The notes under the pieces: model-generated | Databases searched by the model: none | Seen by the model: the letters and a program-made list of their open reading frames with translations, nothing else | Told to the model about the DNA's origin: nothing | Assembly (NCBI GenBank): GCA_029204225.1 | Contig: CM055097.1 | Coordinates: forward strand, 8,327,411-8,391,410 | DNA: 64,000 nt | Source: Diphasiastrum complanatum | Taxonomy: Eukaryota > Streptophyta > Lycopodiopsida > Lycopodiales > Lycopodiaceae | Direction of reading: 5' to 3' | Position numbers and translations under genes: made by a program | Shown here: in pieces, positions 18,087 through 30,899 of the stretch | Layout of the letters: every line of letters starts with the position of its first letter | Position numbering within the stretch: the stretch's first letter is position 1

Positions 18087-21000
18087 ATGGCGATGGTGGC
18101 ACAAAGTTGGATGACAAGTAGCTTGGAGAACGAACGTGAGAGTTTAGCTCTGCTCTGCTTTTGAGATTCACATTGCCATTCCTTCTTCTTCTTCTTCTTT
18201 TTGCGTTTTAATTCAGCTAGTTAAGTGTGACAGACTAGTACCATGCCTCCGAGTGTTTGTATTTTTCTCTTGTTTTAATCTGCTGCTGCTGCTACTGGCT
18301 ATGGTTGGGCTTGCAGGCCAAGCATCGAGAACACCGCAGCTCTGGGAGGAATTCTTCTCAAACCCTTTACAATGGCGGGACAATTGGAGTGATTGTAAGG
18401 TGAAACTGCCACTACCCTAATGTTTTCATTCATTCATTCAAATGTTACAGGATATGAGGTGGGTTCTGATCTTTCTAGTAGATTGGCTTCAAGCTTGGCT
18501 TCTCAGTTTTCATGCTTGTATTTATTTTCAGAGAAATCCCAAATTTCTCGACTTCAGACATAAGACTGCGAAGAAAGCACTGGCGTTTGAAAATAGGTTC
18601 AATCCTCGGGTACATTCCAGGCTAGTTTTCGAGATACAATGTAAACAAGAAGGGCAATCTGGTTATTTACTCTCTAGTATGCGTCTATATCTCTCGTGCT
18701 GTATTTTTTCACCAGCATTGCCTGAATTTCAATCGGTTTTTATATCTACATCGACATTTCTTGCATCATGTTTTTGCCAAAGTTCTGATGCATGCTGGTT
18801 TAGGGCATGCTGGCAGAGTAAATAGAACGGAACAGCTTTGGAAGGATTTTTTCACAGATCCATCCCAGTGGTGGGACAACAGATTTATTAAGGTAAGATG
18901 ACCTGTCAACCGAGGCTATGAGGAATCTTTTGGGCTTATTTCAGCTCAGTTGCTTTCGCTAATCAATTTTGACCTGTGCTCAGTGAAAAACTTTTTAACG
19001 GTCCTATGGTACGTGAGGGCGATTGGTCATTTTAGTCATTTTCTCTAAGTTGAATCTATGTCTGATGATCCTTGTACTGTTATGTAGAGAAGTCCAAAGT
19101 ACCCAGACTTTAGACATAAGAGTACACATGAGGGCCTATGGATTGAAGGTTGGCTGAATCCCTCCTGGGTTAAAGCAAAAATGGCTTCTATGGCATTGGA
19201 TCGAATAAAATCTGGTGGTGGATTGAGATCACGGTATGGTTTTGTCCCAGTGTGGACTGTGGAGTTTTAGGCTTAGGTCTGAGAGTACAGCGTGTCTTCT
19301 TTGTTGCCGGTCTTCAAGATTGAAAAATTTTCATATTTATTTATAATCATATGAATCACACAGGCTGCCCAGTTCCTATTGCATTGGTGACGATGTGAAC
19401 AAATTCTGTCAGGAGGGACGATTGAAAGATGCATTGGATATGGTAGAGCTTATGGTCCAGCAAAATACTAAAGCTCCAATTGATGCCTATGTTGTCCTTT
19501 TGAAGGGCTGTGCCAGAAGGAAAGCCCTAGTGGAGGGCAAGAAAGTGCATGCCCTCATAGTCCAAAGTGGACTTGATTCAAACATTTTCCTAGGAAAAAC
19601 CCTCATGGACATGTATGCCAAGTGCAGCAGTATGTTGGATGCCCGCAAAGTATTTAACACGATGCCTGAGCACAATGTGTTTTCTTGGACGGCTATCATC
19701 TCAGCATATGTTGATCATGGACAAGGCGAGGAGGCTATTAGTCTATTTCACCAAATGCAACAGACAGGCATAGCACCAGACAAGGTTGCATTTGTTGTTG
19801 TCCTAAAAGCTTGTGCCAGGATTGGTGCTCTGGAACAGGGCAAACAGCTCCACTCTGACATCATAAAAAGTGGCTTTGAGTCAGATGTGATTTTGGGTAG
19901 TGCCATTGTTGACATGTATGCAAAATGTGGGTGCATAGACCATGCACTTCAGGCGTTCACAAATATGAGTGAACGAAATGTGGTTTCATGGAGTGCGATG
20001 ATTGCAGGATATTCAAAGAATGGGTTTGGCAAGGAGGCCCTTGAGCTGTATGAGCAAATGAAACAAGAAGGTGTGCAACCAAACAACATCACATATGTTG
20101 TTCTGCTAAATGCATGTGCCGGCATTGCAGCACTGGAACAAGGCAAGCAGCTCCATTCCGACATCATTAGAAGTGGCTTTGAGTCAGATGTGATTGTAGG
20201 GAACACCCTTGTTGACATGTACGCAAAATGTGGGTGCATAGAGCATGCACGTCGGGCATTCAATAAAATGAGAGAGCGAAATGTGGTTTCATGGAGTACG
20301 ATGATTGCAGGATATGCACACAATGGGCTTGGCATGGAAGCCCTTGCTCTATACGAGCAAATGAAACAGGAAAGTGTGCAGCCAAACAATGTTACATATG
20401 CCGTTCTCCTAAAAGCATGTGCCAGCACTGCAGCCATGGAACAAGGTAAGCAGCTCCATGCCGATATTGTTAGAAGTGGCTTTGAGTCTGATGTGGTCAT
20501 AGGGAACACTCTTGTTGACATGTATGCAAAATGCGGGTGCATAGGGCATGCACGTCAGGTGTTCGACAAAATTTGCAAGCGAGATGTGGTTTCATGGAAT
20601 TCGATGCTTGCAGGATATGTGAAATGTGGGTCCGTGAAGCATGCACGGCAACTGTTTAACAAAATGAGCGAACGAAATGTCGTTTCATGGAATTCGATGA
20701 TGGCGGGATATGCACAAAATGGGCTTGGCAAGGAGGTCCTTGCTCTGCATGAGCAAATGAAACAGGAAGGTGTGCAGGCAAACAATGTCACATATGTTAT
20801 TCTCCTAAAAGCATGTGCCAGCATGGCAGCCCTCGAACCGGGCAAGCGGCTCCATTCTGACATCATCAGAGATGGTATTGAGTTAGATTTGATTGTAGGG
20901 AACACCCTTGTTGATATGTATGCAAAATGCGGGTGCATAGAGCATGCTCGTCAGGTGTTCAACAAAATGAGTGAACGAGATGTGGTGTCATGGACTGCGA

Positions 21001-21383
21001 TGATTGCAGGGTCTGCGCAGCAAGGGCTTGGCAAGGAGGCTCTCACACTTTTGAAGCAAATGCAAAGGGAGGGCACGAAGCCCGATGAGGTCACATATCT
21101 GAGTGTTCTCTCTGCATGTAGCCATTCGGGCCTAGTCAATGAAGGTCGTCATCTCTTTGATTCCATGCGTAAAGATCATAGTGTCACACCAAGCATGGAA
21201 CATTATGCGTGCATGGTCGATCTTCTGGGCCGTGCAGGGTGCCTGGCTGATGCTGAGGACTTCATTAACAAAATGCCAATTCAGCCTGATGCCGTGATTT
21301 GGACCACTTTGCTTGGTGCTGCTAGAAACCACAAGCACATGGGAAGATGTGCCTTTGATTGTGTTGGGAAGCTGGAAACCTAA
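18087..21383 (+). CDS. PDF-motif/PPR fusion protein, probably organellar RNA-binding, 6 exons, 831 aa
   Basis: Exons 18087-18135, 18317-18399, 18532-18640, 18804-18892, 19088-19233 and 19364-21383 all have GT-AG borders and join in phase. Residues ~17-160 hold two PDF motifs: LWEEFFSNPLQWRDN...RNPKFLDFRHK and LWKDFFTDPSQWWDN...RSPKYPDFRHK...GLWIEGWLNPSWV. These are known from organellar single-strand DNA-binding (OSB) proteins; the OB fold is absent. The rest is an array of PLS-type pentatricopeptide repeats (GKQLHSDII..., VDMYAKCGC, NVVSWSAMIAGY) with ~101-residue periods that are very similar at the DNA level. PLS PPR proteins bind organellar RNA for editing or processing. The frame ends early inside the E domain (TTLLGAARNHKHMGRCAFD...LET). 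The start chosen is the first ATG after a CT-rich leader. No clear transit peptide is seen, so a further 5' exon may exist. Confidence 0.85.
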
Positions 21384-21709
21384 ATTGCTGCAGCTTGTTT
21401 CCTGCTATCAAGCATCACGGTTTCTCTAGATAGTAGATATCGACAGTGGGAATCTCGTCAATCCATCTGTGCGCATCACTATTGAACCTGCAACCAAGTG
21501 CATGCCTTTGTTGTTGGTGATGCAACTCATCCAGAAATCAAAGAGACTTGGCTGAATTGAATAGATTGGTGGGGTTGATGCCCAAGGCAGCTATATTCCT
21601 GATTCGAGCTTTGTGCTGCATGATATGGAAGCTGAAGACAAGGGAAATTTGTTGTGAACACAGTGAGAATCTGGCCATTGCTTTTGGGCTCTGTGGGGAT
21701 TATTGGTGA
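21384..21709 (+). pseudogene. Relic of an E+/DYW domain downstream of the PPR stop
   Basis: After the TAA at 21381-21383 the DNA still spells pieces of an E+/DYW tail in three frames: VHAFVVGDATHPEIKETW, then PDSSFVLHDMEAEDKGNLL, then HSENLAIAFGL followed directly by CGDYW and a stop (21698-21709). The cytidine deaminase centre between HSE and DYW, including the CxxC zinc ligands, is missing. So the ancestor was a DYW-class editing factor that lost its deaminase by an internal deletion and frameshifts. Confidence 0.8.
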
Positions 21710-24399
21710 TGGTAAGTGAAAAATTGCAACTGTACCAACTTATTTGGGAAGGCAGAGTTGTTGGCAGCCTTGGTTTTAACATATTTAAGTCAGATTTCTT
21801 TATGGTCTTAAGCCTGATTCCATATGGTTTGATGGCCCATATATTTTGTACATTCGGTGTGGATGGCAGAAAAAACTCGTTTGGACTTTAAATGGAACAT
21901 CAAAATTTCCATTGTTGACTTCAAAATATATGTCAGCAAGTTTTAAGAGACGACAGGTTTTTGGATGTTAGTCATTGTTGTTGAGGGTTTTTTACATTTG
22001 ACTACTGAAGAGAATACATGTCATTGTCTCCTCCACTTTCTCTCCATATTTTTTTTGGTGTTGGCTGTTGATGTTGCAATGGATAAATGTTGTTATACCA
22101 TAAACGATATTATAAGACTGATCACCTATTCTTGGTTTTTCAGAGTAGGGGCATTGCAAGCAATTGTGTTTTTGAGCCTTGGTTGGCTTATTTTATTTCA
22201 TAATATCACTCACAAATCGGTTTATGATTTACGTCAATAATGTGTGCTCAATAATATCCATATGTCACACTTGCACACAAGTTTATTCTCATTTTTGCAA
22301 CTTTTGTCCACAGAAAAAGAACCAGAGAAGCCAAATGTCTAGAAATGGATCTCATACGAAAAAGCTTATTAAATTAAACATTTGGAGCAAGAATAAGCGA
22401 TAATGCTCATAATTTAAGAATGACAAGATTTAAAATATAGGTTAATTAAGGAAGTTCTGAACAAAATAACTATGGGTATTACAGGATTGGGGCCTATCAA
22501 CGTGTCATCATTAGAATTATCTAATACTTTATATCTTCCTAGACCACCTATTTCCTCCGTCTTGCCTATTTTAGAAATCTCCACTTCAGTTCATACCATG
22601 CCAATTGCATCCATTGTTGCTTGTTTACATCATAATGAAGTGCTAGATTCACCCAAGCTTTTATGGCTGCATATGCTATGTCAATAAATTGATCCAAAAT
22701 TAAATACAATTGACCAAAAGATGGACGCAAGGTTGAGCAATACATCAATGGAAAATATATCCATGACATTTCATGTAAATTGCGTGAACAGGAGCATTAT
22801 TGAAAAGGAAATAAGCATGCCATTAGTCATGATGAAGACTACATGAGTGATATTAAACATGTATCTTGGTAGATTTGGTTCCATAATCCAATTGATTTAT
22901 GCCACACAATATTTGGGCATTTGCTTAATAGAAACTAATTCACGGGTAGTTATCAATAGTGACATTGTGGTGTTGATCTATGGAGGCTAGGGTCCGCACA
23001 ATGCCATTGGGCAGCAAGAAATAAATAAGGACAATAGAGCTCTATAATCAATAATCAGAGAGGTTGTGCAAAGCAAGGGTGAAAACCATTAGTGCAATTC
23101 ATGGATTATGATATTTTTGGTTCTCACCACATTAGTGCAATTCATGGATTATGATGGATTTGGTTCATGTGGCGAGAAAGACATGTATACTTATCTTGAT
23201 AGAATAGTGGATTTCAATGGCAAATTGCAAAGTGACCTCAATCATAAAATTACTTGGGGAGAATGGATTATTGAACCTAAAGAGTACTCCAAGCTCTGTA
23301 CAAGAGATCATTAGGCAAAATTGAGTTGGGCGGTTAACATTTTGTTTTTTGATACTTAGAGGAGGAAAATCTTTCGTGATAGCTATGAATAAAAAAAACA
23401 ATACAATCTCAACTGGGAAATTTTTTAAGTAGAATCCATGACATGAACTATACTAACAAGAGAGTCTGAATTTTTTGTTGGAAATCCTTTGCACTCTTGA
23501 CACTCTCCTTGACTCTTTTTAGGGTTTTTTTGACATGTGAAGATCCTCTTCTTGGATCTTGGCCTTTCTTGGGATGTTTAGGCTCTTTGAGCTCTAAACC
23601 TTCTCCTCTTTAGGCTTAGCTTCTCAAGGGAGGGGAACAATGGAAGTAAACTAACTAATAGATCATAGTGATCTCTCATGAAGGTTTCTACCTCCTATTT
23701 TACTATTGTGTATTTTGGTAGATTAGGAGGATGAAAGCTTGTGCTAATGATCTTCTTTATTGTGATAGCATGATTAGTACAAGCATTCATCATTCCACAA
23801 CCAAACATACAGTGGCAAAAGAGAAGGACTTCACATAAAGAAAAGGTAGGAGGAGGAGGCTTTGCTTTTCTCTCAATCTCTATTCTTGCAGATGAAAAGT
23901 GAATACAAAATGGTGTCACATCCTTACTTATAGACAAAGTTAAGGTTAGGGTTTTTGGTTCACCTAAAAACCATGTGCCATAATAACTTGACTATCATAA
24001 AAGTCTAAAAATTTGAATTGCATTTTACCTCTGGCTGACGAGTACAGTGCACCATTGAAGGGTGTCTGACATTATATTACTGATAGATCTAATTCGTATG
24101 CCAACTCGGCCATGATTTTATTCACGTTGTCGTAAAATCTGTTGGGGAAACATTGGGCTTTGTTTTCATTTCGTCGGCCGGTGTGCAATCTCGTTGGCCT
24201 TCTGATATTGGCTTTCCCGGTGAATCTAGATTCTGGAACTCCTTTTGGTTGTTCGTCAATGTTCCTTGGCGTAGTTTGGCGGCATGATAACAATGTTAGA
24301 AGAATCTTTATCAGAATCATTCGTTAGAAGAATCTTTAGTAGAATCTTGTAACACCAATATATAGTATTAGAGATTAAATTTGAGCTATATATATTTCC
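21710..24399. other. Intergenic, no gene supported
   Basis: AT-rich, with scattered short frames that resemble nothing known. A short direct repeat (ATTAGTGCAATTCATGG, about 45 bp apart) lies at 23088-23150. The segment 23480-23640 is C/T-rich. Confidence 0.35.
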
Positions 24400-25297
24400 T
24401 AAGCTCAAGAGTCTTTACATTCGATCACTTGATGAGAAATCTCGAATGTTAAGCCCCAAAATCGAGATATCTTGATAATGATCTAAATCACATGCTAGGT
24501 GCCACGTTGAGTCGTCTTGTTTTATACGACCATGTGAACTGCAGATTTCAGTGAATCCCTTAAATTTGAAGTATGTCGAGTGATAGGGGAGGATAGGCAG
24601 CAAACTCAAGATAGTGGACCAATTTTACTAATAAGGACAATCTAAATGTAGTAAACTCAAGATTGGACCAATTAAACCACTAAATGATCTATTTTGAGCA
24701 ATAAGGACCAAGACCACATGTTAGGAATCAAATGTAGGTTATCTTAGCTTATAGGCTTTAAATATCAGTTATTTGAACTCTCTAAATTTCAGCATTCCCG
24801 AAAGGTCAGTTGTTATCATCTCACCATATATCTATGGGTTGATATCTTACAGTCTACCCAATCTCGATATACTATTCTTGAGATTGGTTGAGTATGATCA
24901 CTTCATGATTCATGTCAAGTAATTTATGGATGATTGTATAAGATGTGGCTAATCAGCTGATTTGCTATAATTTATTTATGTACATACAAATCATAATTAG
25001 TATTGTAATGATATCTCAACTTCAATGAATTCCTTTCTCATGCAAGTGGTATATGAATGTAAATTTGGCCTTTTGTCAAGTTGGGTTTCGCATGATCCAT
25101 CTAGATTCATTGTTGTTGTGTCATTTGGGGACTTTTAGCCCCATTCAACTTACTTGCCCCTACATGAATCTACTTGCAAGATCATTTATCAAGTAATAAT
25201 GTTCAATTTTATTAGATCAGATCACTCACTTCAATATGTCAAGTGATAAAGACCAATCTGAAGATCAAAGCATTCATGGATTTAGATTAAGGGGGGG
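24400..25297 (+). other. Non-coding DNA ending in a polypurine tract
   Basis: Contains degenerate TCACTTGA/TCAAGTGA motifs like those of the satellite at 30360. It ends in AGATTAAGGGGGGG (about 25284-25297), a polypurine tract directly before the LTR start TGTTGG, so it is probably the 3' non-coding part of an LTR element. No polyprotein was seen. Confidence 0.4.
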
Positions 25298-26060
25298 TGT
25301 TGGATTTATTCCTCTACTCTCCTAAATCCCATATTAATCTAGGTCCATTCACAGTGCTATAGTTTTACATGCATTTATTGGTGCACAGTCTACAAAAATA
25401 CTCTATTATCAAAGGCAGGTATCGACATGGTCCTATCGATTGTCAAAAAAAATCTATCGACTGTCAATAGCATCACGCTCAGCACCGAACAATTGAAGTC
25501 CTCTCACGCTCGACTGTTGATTTCATATCACTCACCCACTTCCAGTGTTGTGCAACTAACTTTGACAATGACAGCAGCCACGATCTACCTCAGACGGCGC
25601 AACAGCTCCATGCCATTTTTGTGCATATATCTGCACTTGTAAGTTGTATAAGGATGATGATTGTAATTCAATTAAAGACAGACACACTATAGATGCTTTC
25701 ATGCATCGATTCTTTCTATCAGACTTATTGTCAGAAATAAGCTCATAGTTGTTACATAACGTAGTTAATTTTGTGAGCACGTGGTTTCACCTGCAATTGT
25801 CTTGTGCTCCGAGCATTCATTTGACTTGTATTTCATACATCAATCTGAATCGATTATCATCTAGTTTTTGCGTTCAGATCTGTGTCAGTATTGCATGCTT
25901 CGCTATTTCCTCTCTGTCTGACTCTCTTACCGATTTGTTTGACTGTTTGCTCTTTGCGTCCGCAATGCAATAGACTTTGTGTTTGCCTACATAATCGACT
26001 TCGATAGGTGTAGTCAATGCACCGAGGGATTGGTTGAGCCATTCCATCATCTCAGCCTCG
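25298..26060 (+). repeat. LTR copy 1 (TGTTGGATTTATTCC...)
   Basis: Starts TGTTGGATTTATTCCTCTAC after a G-run polypurine tract. It matches 26991 onward over the first ~50 bases and again through GTGCAACTAAC...GACAATGACAGCAGCC, GTGAGCACG(T/C)GGTTTC, and the CTGACT...TTGTCTG-type 3' portion. The right boundary is approximate. Confidence 0.6.
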
Positions 26061-26990
26061 GGCACTCCGATTTCGAGCAATGACAGTAGCCACGATCATC
26101 ATCACCATAATTATTTCATCAACAACGCCACTTCCAAGTCCTCCTTGCCCACAAGCCTTTTTTCTTTTGATTTTGGCAGCATCCAAGTCGTTGCCCTTGT
26201 ACTACTGAATAGAATTTTTGCAAGTTTTGCAAGTTTCTTTCTTGCCATGATTCAACAAAAGATAGCAGCACATAGTGTGCTACTTTTTCTATGCCACTAC
26301 TTGAATGTTTGTTATCAAGAATTGTGGTTTGGAACACGGTTAAAAATTTCACAAAGTAGGATAATTTTTAGATTTATTTTTTTTTGTACCATCCAAAGAT
26401 ACATGCCATTGTGCCAAGCGAAATTGCCCGAAAATAAATAAATAAATGAAATCTAGCTATTTTTTGGCGGTTTTGCTTGGTACGCCGACACGCTATCTTT
26501 GGAGGCTGCAATTTTTTTTTTTCTATTTCATTTAGCACGCCTGCGTGCTATAATTGAAGGTTGCCAAAAACAAAAATCTAGGTGTTTTGCTTACTGCACT
26601 TGTAGCCCAACAACACGTCGTGGTTGCCAAGCAGTAAACAATTGGCAAGTCAATGATGTAAGAGCTCCAAAAGTGTAGTGCATGGGTCATTGAGAAAAAA
26701 GATTCAAAGGTCAAGGAAAACCCTATTGTAGATTACATAGTAGATAAATGAGGTCAAGAACCAAAATAAAACACTTAAAAAAAAAAGTAAATGAGTTTCG
26801 CTCTCAAATAAAAAATATGGATATTGCCATTCCTCAAGAGCAAGCCAATTGTGCAATATGTAGAGTTTCAAACAGCTAGCTTCCTCGAAAGAGGTATGTC
26901 TAGATTTGAAAAAGAGACTAAAAGTGTCTCTTAGAAAAGTTGATGAAGATCAAGTCTTAATGGAAATGGCTCAAAACTTAGAGTACAATA
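26061..26990. other. Sequence between LTR copies, no intact gene
   Basis: A short His/Ser/Asn-rich frame starts near 26034 but shows no recognisable domain. 26533-26550 contains the near-palindrome TAGCACGCCTGCGTGCTA, related to the foldback core at 49702. Nothing else is supported. Confidence 0.35.
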
Positions 26991-27754
26991 TGTTGGATTT
27001 ATCTCCTCTACTCTCCTAAATCCCATGTTAATCTAGTTCCATTCATTGCTGCATATTTACTTGCATTGTCGCGCAACTCAGCTACTAAAGATGAGCAAGA
27101 GAAGAAGGCCGACATATTGGGTTTGTCCAACTTATCGGAAAGACCCAGCTTGGCCGACTTAGCGGGTAGTCAATCGACATATCGGAGGAAACTTGACTTA
27201 TCCGACTTATCGAGCCTCCTCACACTCACTTCCTATACTGTGCAACTAACTTAACAATGACAGTAGCTACGATCTTCTTCCTAACGGCACAATGGCCCCA
27301 CACCATTTTTTGTACACTCATTTGCACAAATGTAAAGTATATATAGATAACCATTGTAATCTATTCAAAAAGAGGATCCAAAACCCAATAAGCTGATTCT
27401 TATATGCTCAAGCACGCATTGACACTGATCAGAGACAGACATTGTAGATGCCTTTGTGCTTTGATTCTTTCTTTTAGACAGATTGTCAGTATAAGCTCAA
27501 AGTTGTTACAGATTGTAGTTAGCTTTGTGAGCACGCGGTTTCGCCCGCTATAGTCTTGTGCTCACTTGCGTTATTTGACTTGTATTTTATTATACTTAAT
27601 CTGAATAAATTATTGTCTAGTTCTGTGTTTAGATTGAAGTGTTAGTATTGCATGCTTTCCCATTCTGTCTGACTTTCTGATTGCTTTGTCTGATTGTCTG
27701 CTCTTTGCCTTCACAACCACCGTGCAATCAAGCTCTAATTCATTCTTGTGTTCC
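26991..27754 (+). repeat. LTR copy 2
   Basis: Begins TGTTGGATTTATCTCCTC, aligning with LTR copy 1. It includes a TATATATAGATAACC promoter-like region near 27340 and the shared GTGAGCACGCGGTTTCGCCCG segment. There is no polypurine tract immediately upstream. Confidence 0.6.
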
Positions 27755-28400
27755 GGGTTTGTCCGACTTATCGGGAAGACCCAACTTGGCCGACGTATTG
27801 TCAACCAACATATCGGAGGAAACCTGACTTATCCGACTTATCGAGCCTCCTCATGCTCACTTTCTGTATTGTGCAACTAACTTGACAATGACAGCAGCCA
27901 CGATCTTCTTTCTGACGGCACAATAGTTCCATGCCATCTTTTGTACACTCGTCTGCACAAATGTAAACTATATATAGATAACCATTATAATCTATTCAAA
28001 AAGAGGATACCAGACCCAATAAGCTGATTCCTATACGCTCAAGCGTGCATTGACACTGAGACACCAACTTATCAGAGCCAGACATTATAGATATGCCTTA
28101 TTGATTCTTTCTTTCAGACGAATTGTTAGTATAAGCTCGTAACTGTTATAGATTGTAGTTAGCTTTTCGAGCACGCGGTTTCGCCCGCTATAGTCTTGTG
28201 TTCACCTGCATTATCTGACTTGTATTTCACTATACTTAATCTGAATAAATTACTGTCTGGTTCTGCATTCAGATTGAAATGTCAATATTGCATGCTTTCT
28301 CATTCTGTCTGACTTTCTGATTGCTTTGTCTGATTGTCTACTCTTTGCTTTCACACCCACACCGTGCAATCAAGCTCTAGTTCATTTTTGTGTTCGCCTA
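27755..28400 (+). repeat. Tandem duplication of the LTR body (~636-bp unit)
   Basis: From GGGTTTGTCCGACTTATCGG at 27755 the sequence repeats 27119-27754 almost base for base, through GTGCAACTAACTTGACAATG, TATATATAGATAACC and GAGCACGCGGTTTCGCCCG, to the end with CAATCAAGCTCTAGTTCATT. Confidence 0.8.
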
Positions 28401-28440
28401 CTGTTAACTGGTAGTGCACACACCGAGGGAATTCAAGTTT

Positions 28441-28893
<453 letters not shown>

Positions 28894-29090
28894 AAGTTAC
28901 CCTTGGATAAGGGGTACCCTTAGGATTAAGGATAGGTGCCTTTGGATAAGGGCAGACAAGTGACTCTACCTTGAAGGTTTGGAATCAAGTTACCCTTGGA
29001 TAAGGGGTACTCTTAGAACTAAGGGTATGTGCCTTTAGATTAAGGTACTAGTGTCCTTGGATAAGGGCACGTAGGTGTCTATGCCTTGCT
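28894..29090 (+). repeat. Direct repeat, ~93-bp unit, two copies and a partial third
   Basis: AAGTTACCCTTGGATAAGGGG starts at 28894 and again at 28987. CCTTGGATAAGGGCA recurs within and after the units. Confidence 0.8.
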
Positions 29091-30239
29091 CGAAGGTATG
29101 GAACCTTGTGAGGTGTTATAAAGTCATTACCATGGATGTTTTGGCTATTTTTCTAAACCTTGGGCCTCAACCTTGAACCATATCACTTTATTGGTCTTGG
29201 ACCAAAGTATACAAGCACAACTTGGGCAATGGGACCTAGTAGGAGGGCGCACTTCCAAGGTGTCCATTGAGTTCCCAACTCCCACAAGAAAGACATTCAA
29301 AGAGTCATAGGTTATGGAAGAAGTCTCTTGACCTTCCATAAGCCTATGAAGGTTCTTTAACTCCCCTAGGCCTCTCTGTTTCTCATTGGTTGTGCATGGA
29401 ACTGCATAATGTATTGGATAGTGTCATTTGCCATCTATATGAGGGGAGGAGGGAGCCAATAGATTGATACCATTTGTAGCTTGGAAAAAGTTTTTCTTTC
29501 TAAAAAATGTTTATTAATCAATTTTATAAGGAAAACTTTTCAAACAAAATCAATTTTCGTAATGTTTTATTAGAAGAGTTTGAAGCTGTTTTGTTTGTTT
29601 TTTGGAGGAAAATTTTGGGTTTTGGTTCATTTTGGAAAATTATTTTGCTTTCTATTTTATTTTCTAGGTCTTTTTTAGTTTAAGTGTATTTGGATTAACT
29701 TTTACTGTAATAAATACTTATCACTTACTACGTTATATTATTTATTATAATATACTAAATATATTAAATACATTTATATATATTAAATAAAAAGTGTATT
29801 AGTATTTTAGTACAAAATACCTTACTAAACCAATACTATAATATACTAAAATTTATCGAATACCAAAATACCTAAATAATACTATACTAAATCTTAATGT
29901 ATGGTACTAAATATCAAATATGCTAAACTTTCGATATTAGTTACTTATTATCAGTTGGTTACTTATTATAAACTAACTAATTGACTATCATAATAGTTAA
30001 TTAACTAGCTAAGTAGTATTAACTTACTAGTTTAGTGGTATAATAGTTAAGTAACTATAGTAACATAAATGTTCGTTAGATAGCTAGTTAGTTAGTTAGC
30101 ATAGTTAGTGACTATTAGCTAGTTAGAAGTTTCTTAGTTAACTATCATATTTTAGTTAAGTAAGCTAACTATTAAAATTTTAGTTAACTAGTAGTATAAC
30201 TCGAGTATATATGTGGTATATCATCTCCTAATAGAATAT
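29091..30239. other. AT-rich DNA with TTAGTTAACTAG-like simple sequence
   Basis: No gene. 29690-30200 is a stretch of degenerate TTAG/CTAA and ATACTAAATA tetramer-like repeats. Confidence 0.6.
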
Positions 30240-30359
30240 AACATATAGGGTTCAACAAACTCCAACAAGAGAATATGAAGAAATAAAGCACAGACATCCA
30301 ATATAGACTTTTAGTTCATTTTAGAAGAACATTACTAAACACAAATTCCAATAAAATTG

Positions 30360-30860
30360 CTTCATCTTAAGTTTAGATGTTGCGCTAGATCAAATTTTAT
30401 GTCTATCACTCGAGCTTGAGTTTGATGTCTAACATGCAAATAAATTAGCTTTCATCACTTGAAATTGCTCATTGTGTGATCAAAATCAACAACGTCAAAT
30501 TTAGGACATTCAAATTACTATAGTTCGGTCTCTTTTCGATGAAGTAGACCTCTATCACTTGAGACAGCTCAAATTTGGTTCTGTTCACCCGAGATAGCTT
30601 GAATTTGGAGCGTATCATTCAAGATTCTCATTGAGTGATCAAATTCATGGAATCTCGTAAATGGCTCAAACTTGAACCACATCATAAAAGGTAGCTTGAT
30701 TTTGGTTCCAAACATGTGATTTTAATCACTTGAGACTTAAATTTGTATTTTATCACTCATGATAGCTCGACATTGGTCCTTATCCTCAAGATGACTTGAT
30801 AAATCGTAAGTTTTGGACATTCAAATGGCTCATTAAAGTCTATGTTTGAAATGTAGGTTT
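30360..30860. repeat. Degenerate satellite, TATCACTTGAGATAGCTC-type units (left part)
   Basis: Variants of TATCACTTGAGATAGCTCAAATTTGG recur every ~40-60 bp. The same unit type resumes at 33760-34500, so the copia element between them probably inserted into one array. Confidence 0.6.
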
Positions 30861-30899
30861 TGTTGGATTTCAATGTTTAGGCTCCATTCGGTAATGAGC

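Noticed and set aside
18442-18825. A 127-codon plus-strand frame
   Set aside because: It overlaps exons 3-4 of the PPR gene in its exon 3 frame but runs through an intron. The spliced model explains it better.
19487-21139. Several long minus-strand frames (HPHFAYMSTRV repeats)
   Set aside because: Antisense shadows of the PPR repeats; they repeat with the same period.
24480-24530. Minus-strand text TWHLACDL resembling the transposase motif at 12360
   Set aside because: The similarity ends after eight residues and the surrounding DNA is the degenerate TCACTTGA-type repeat; treated as coincidence.
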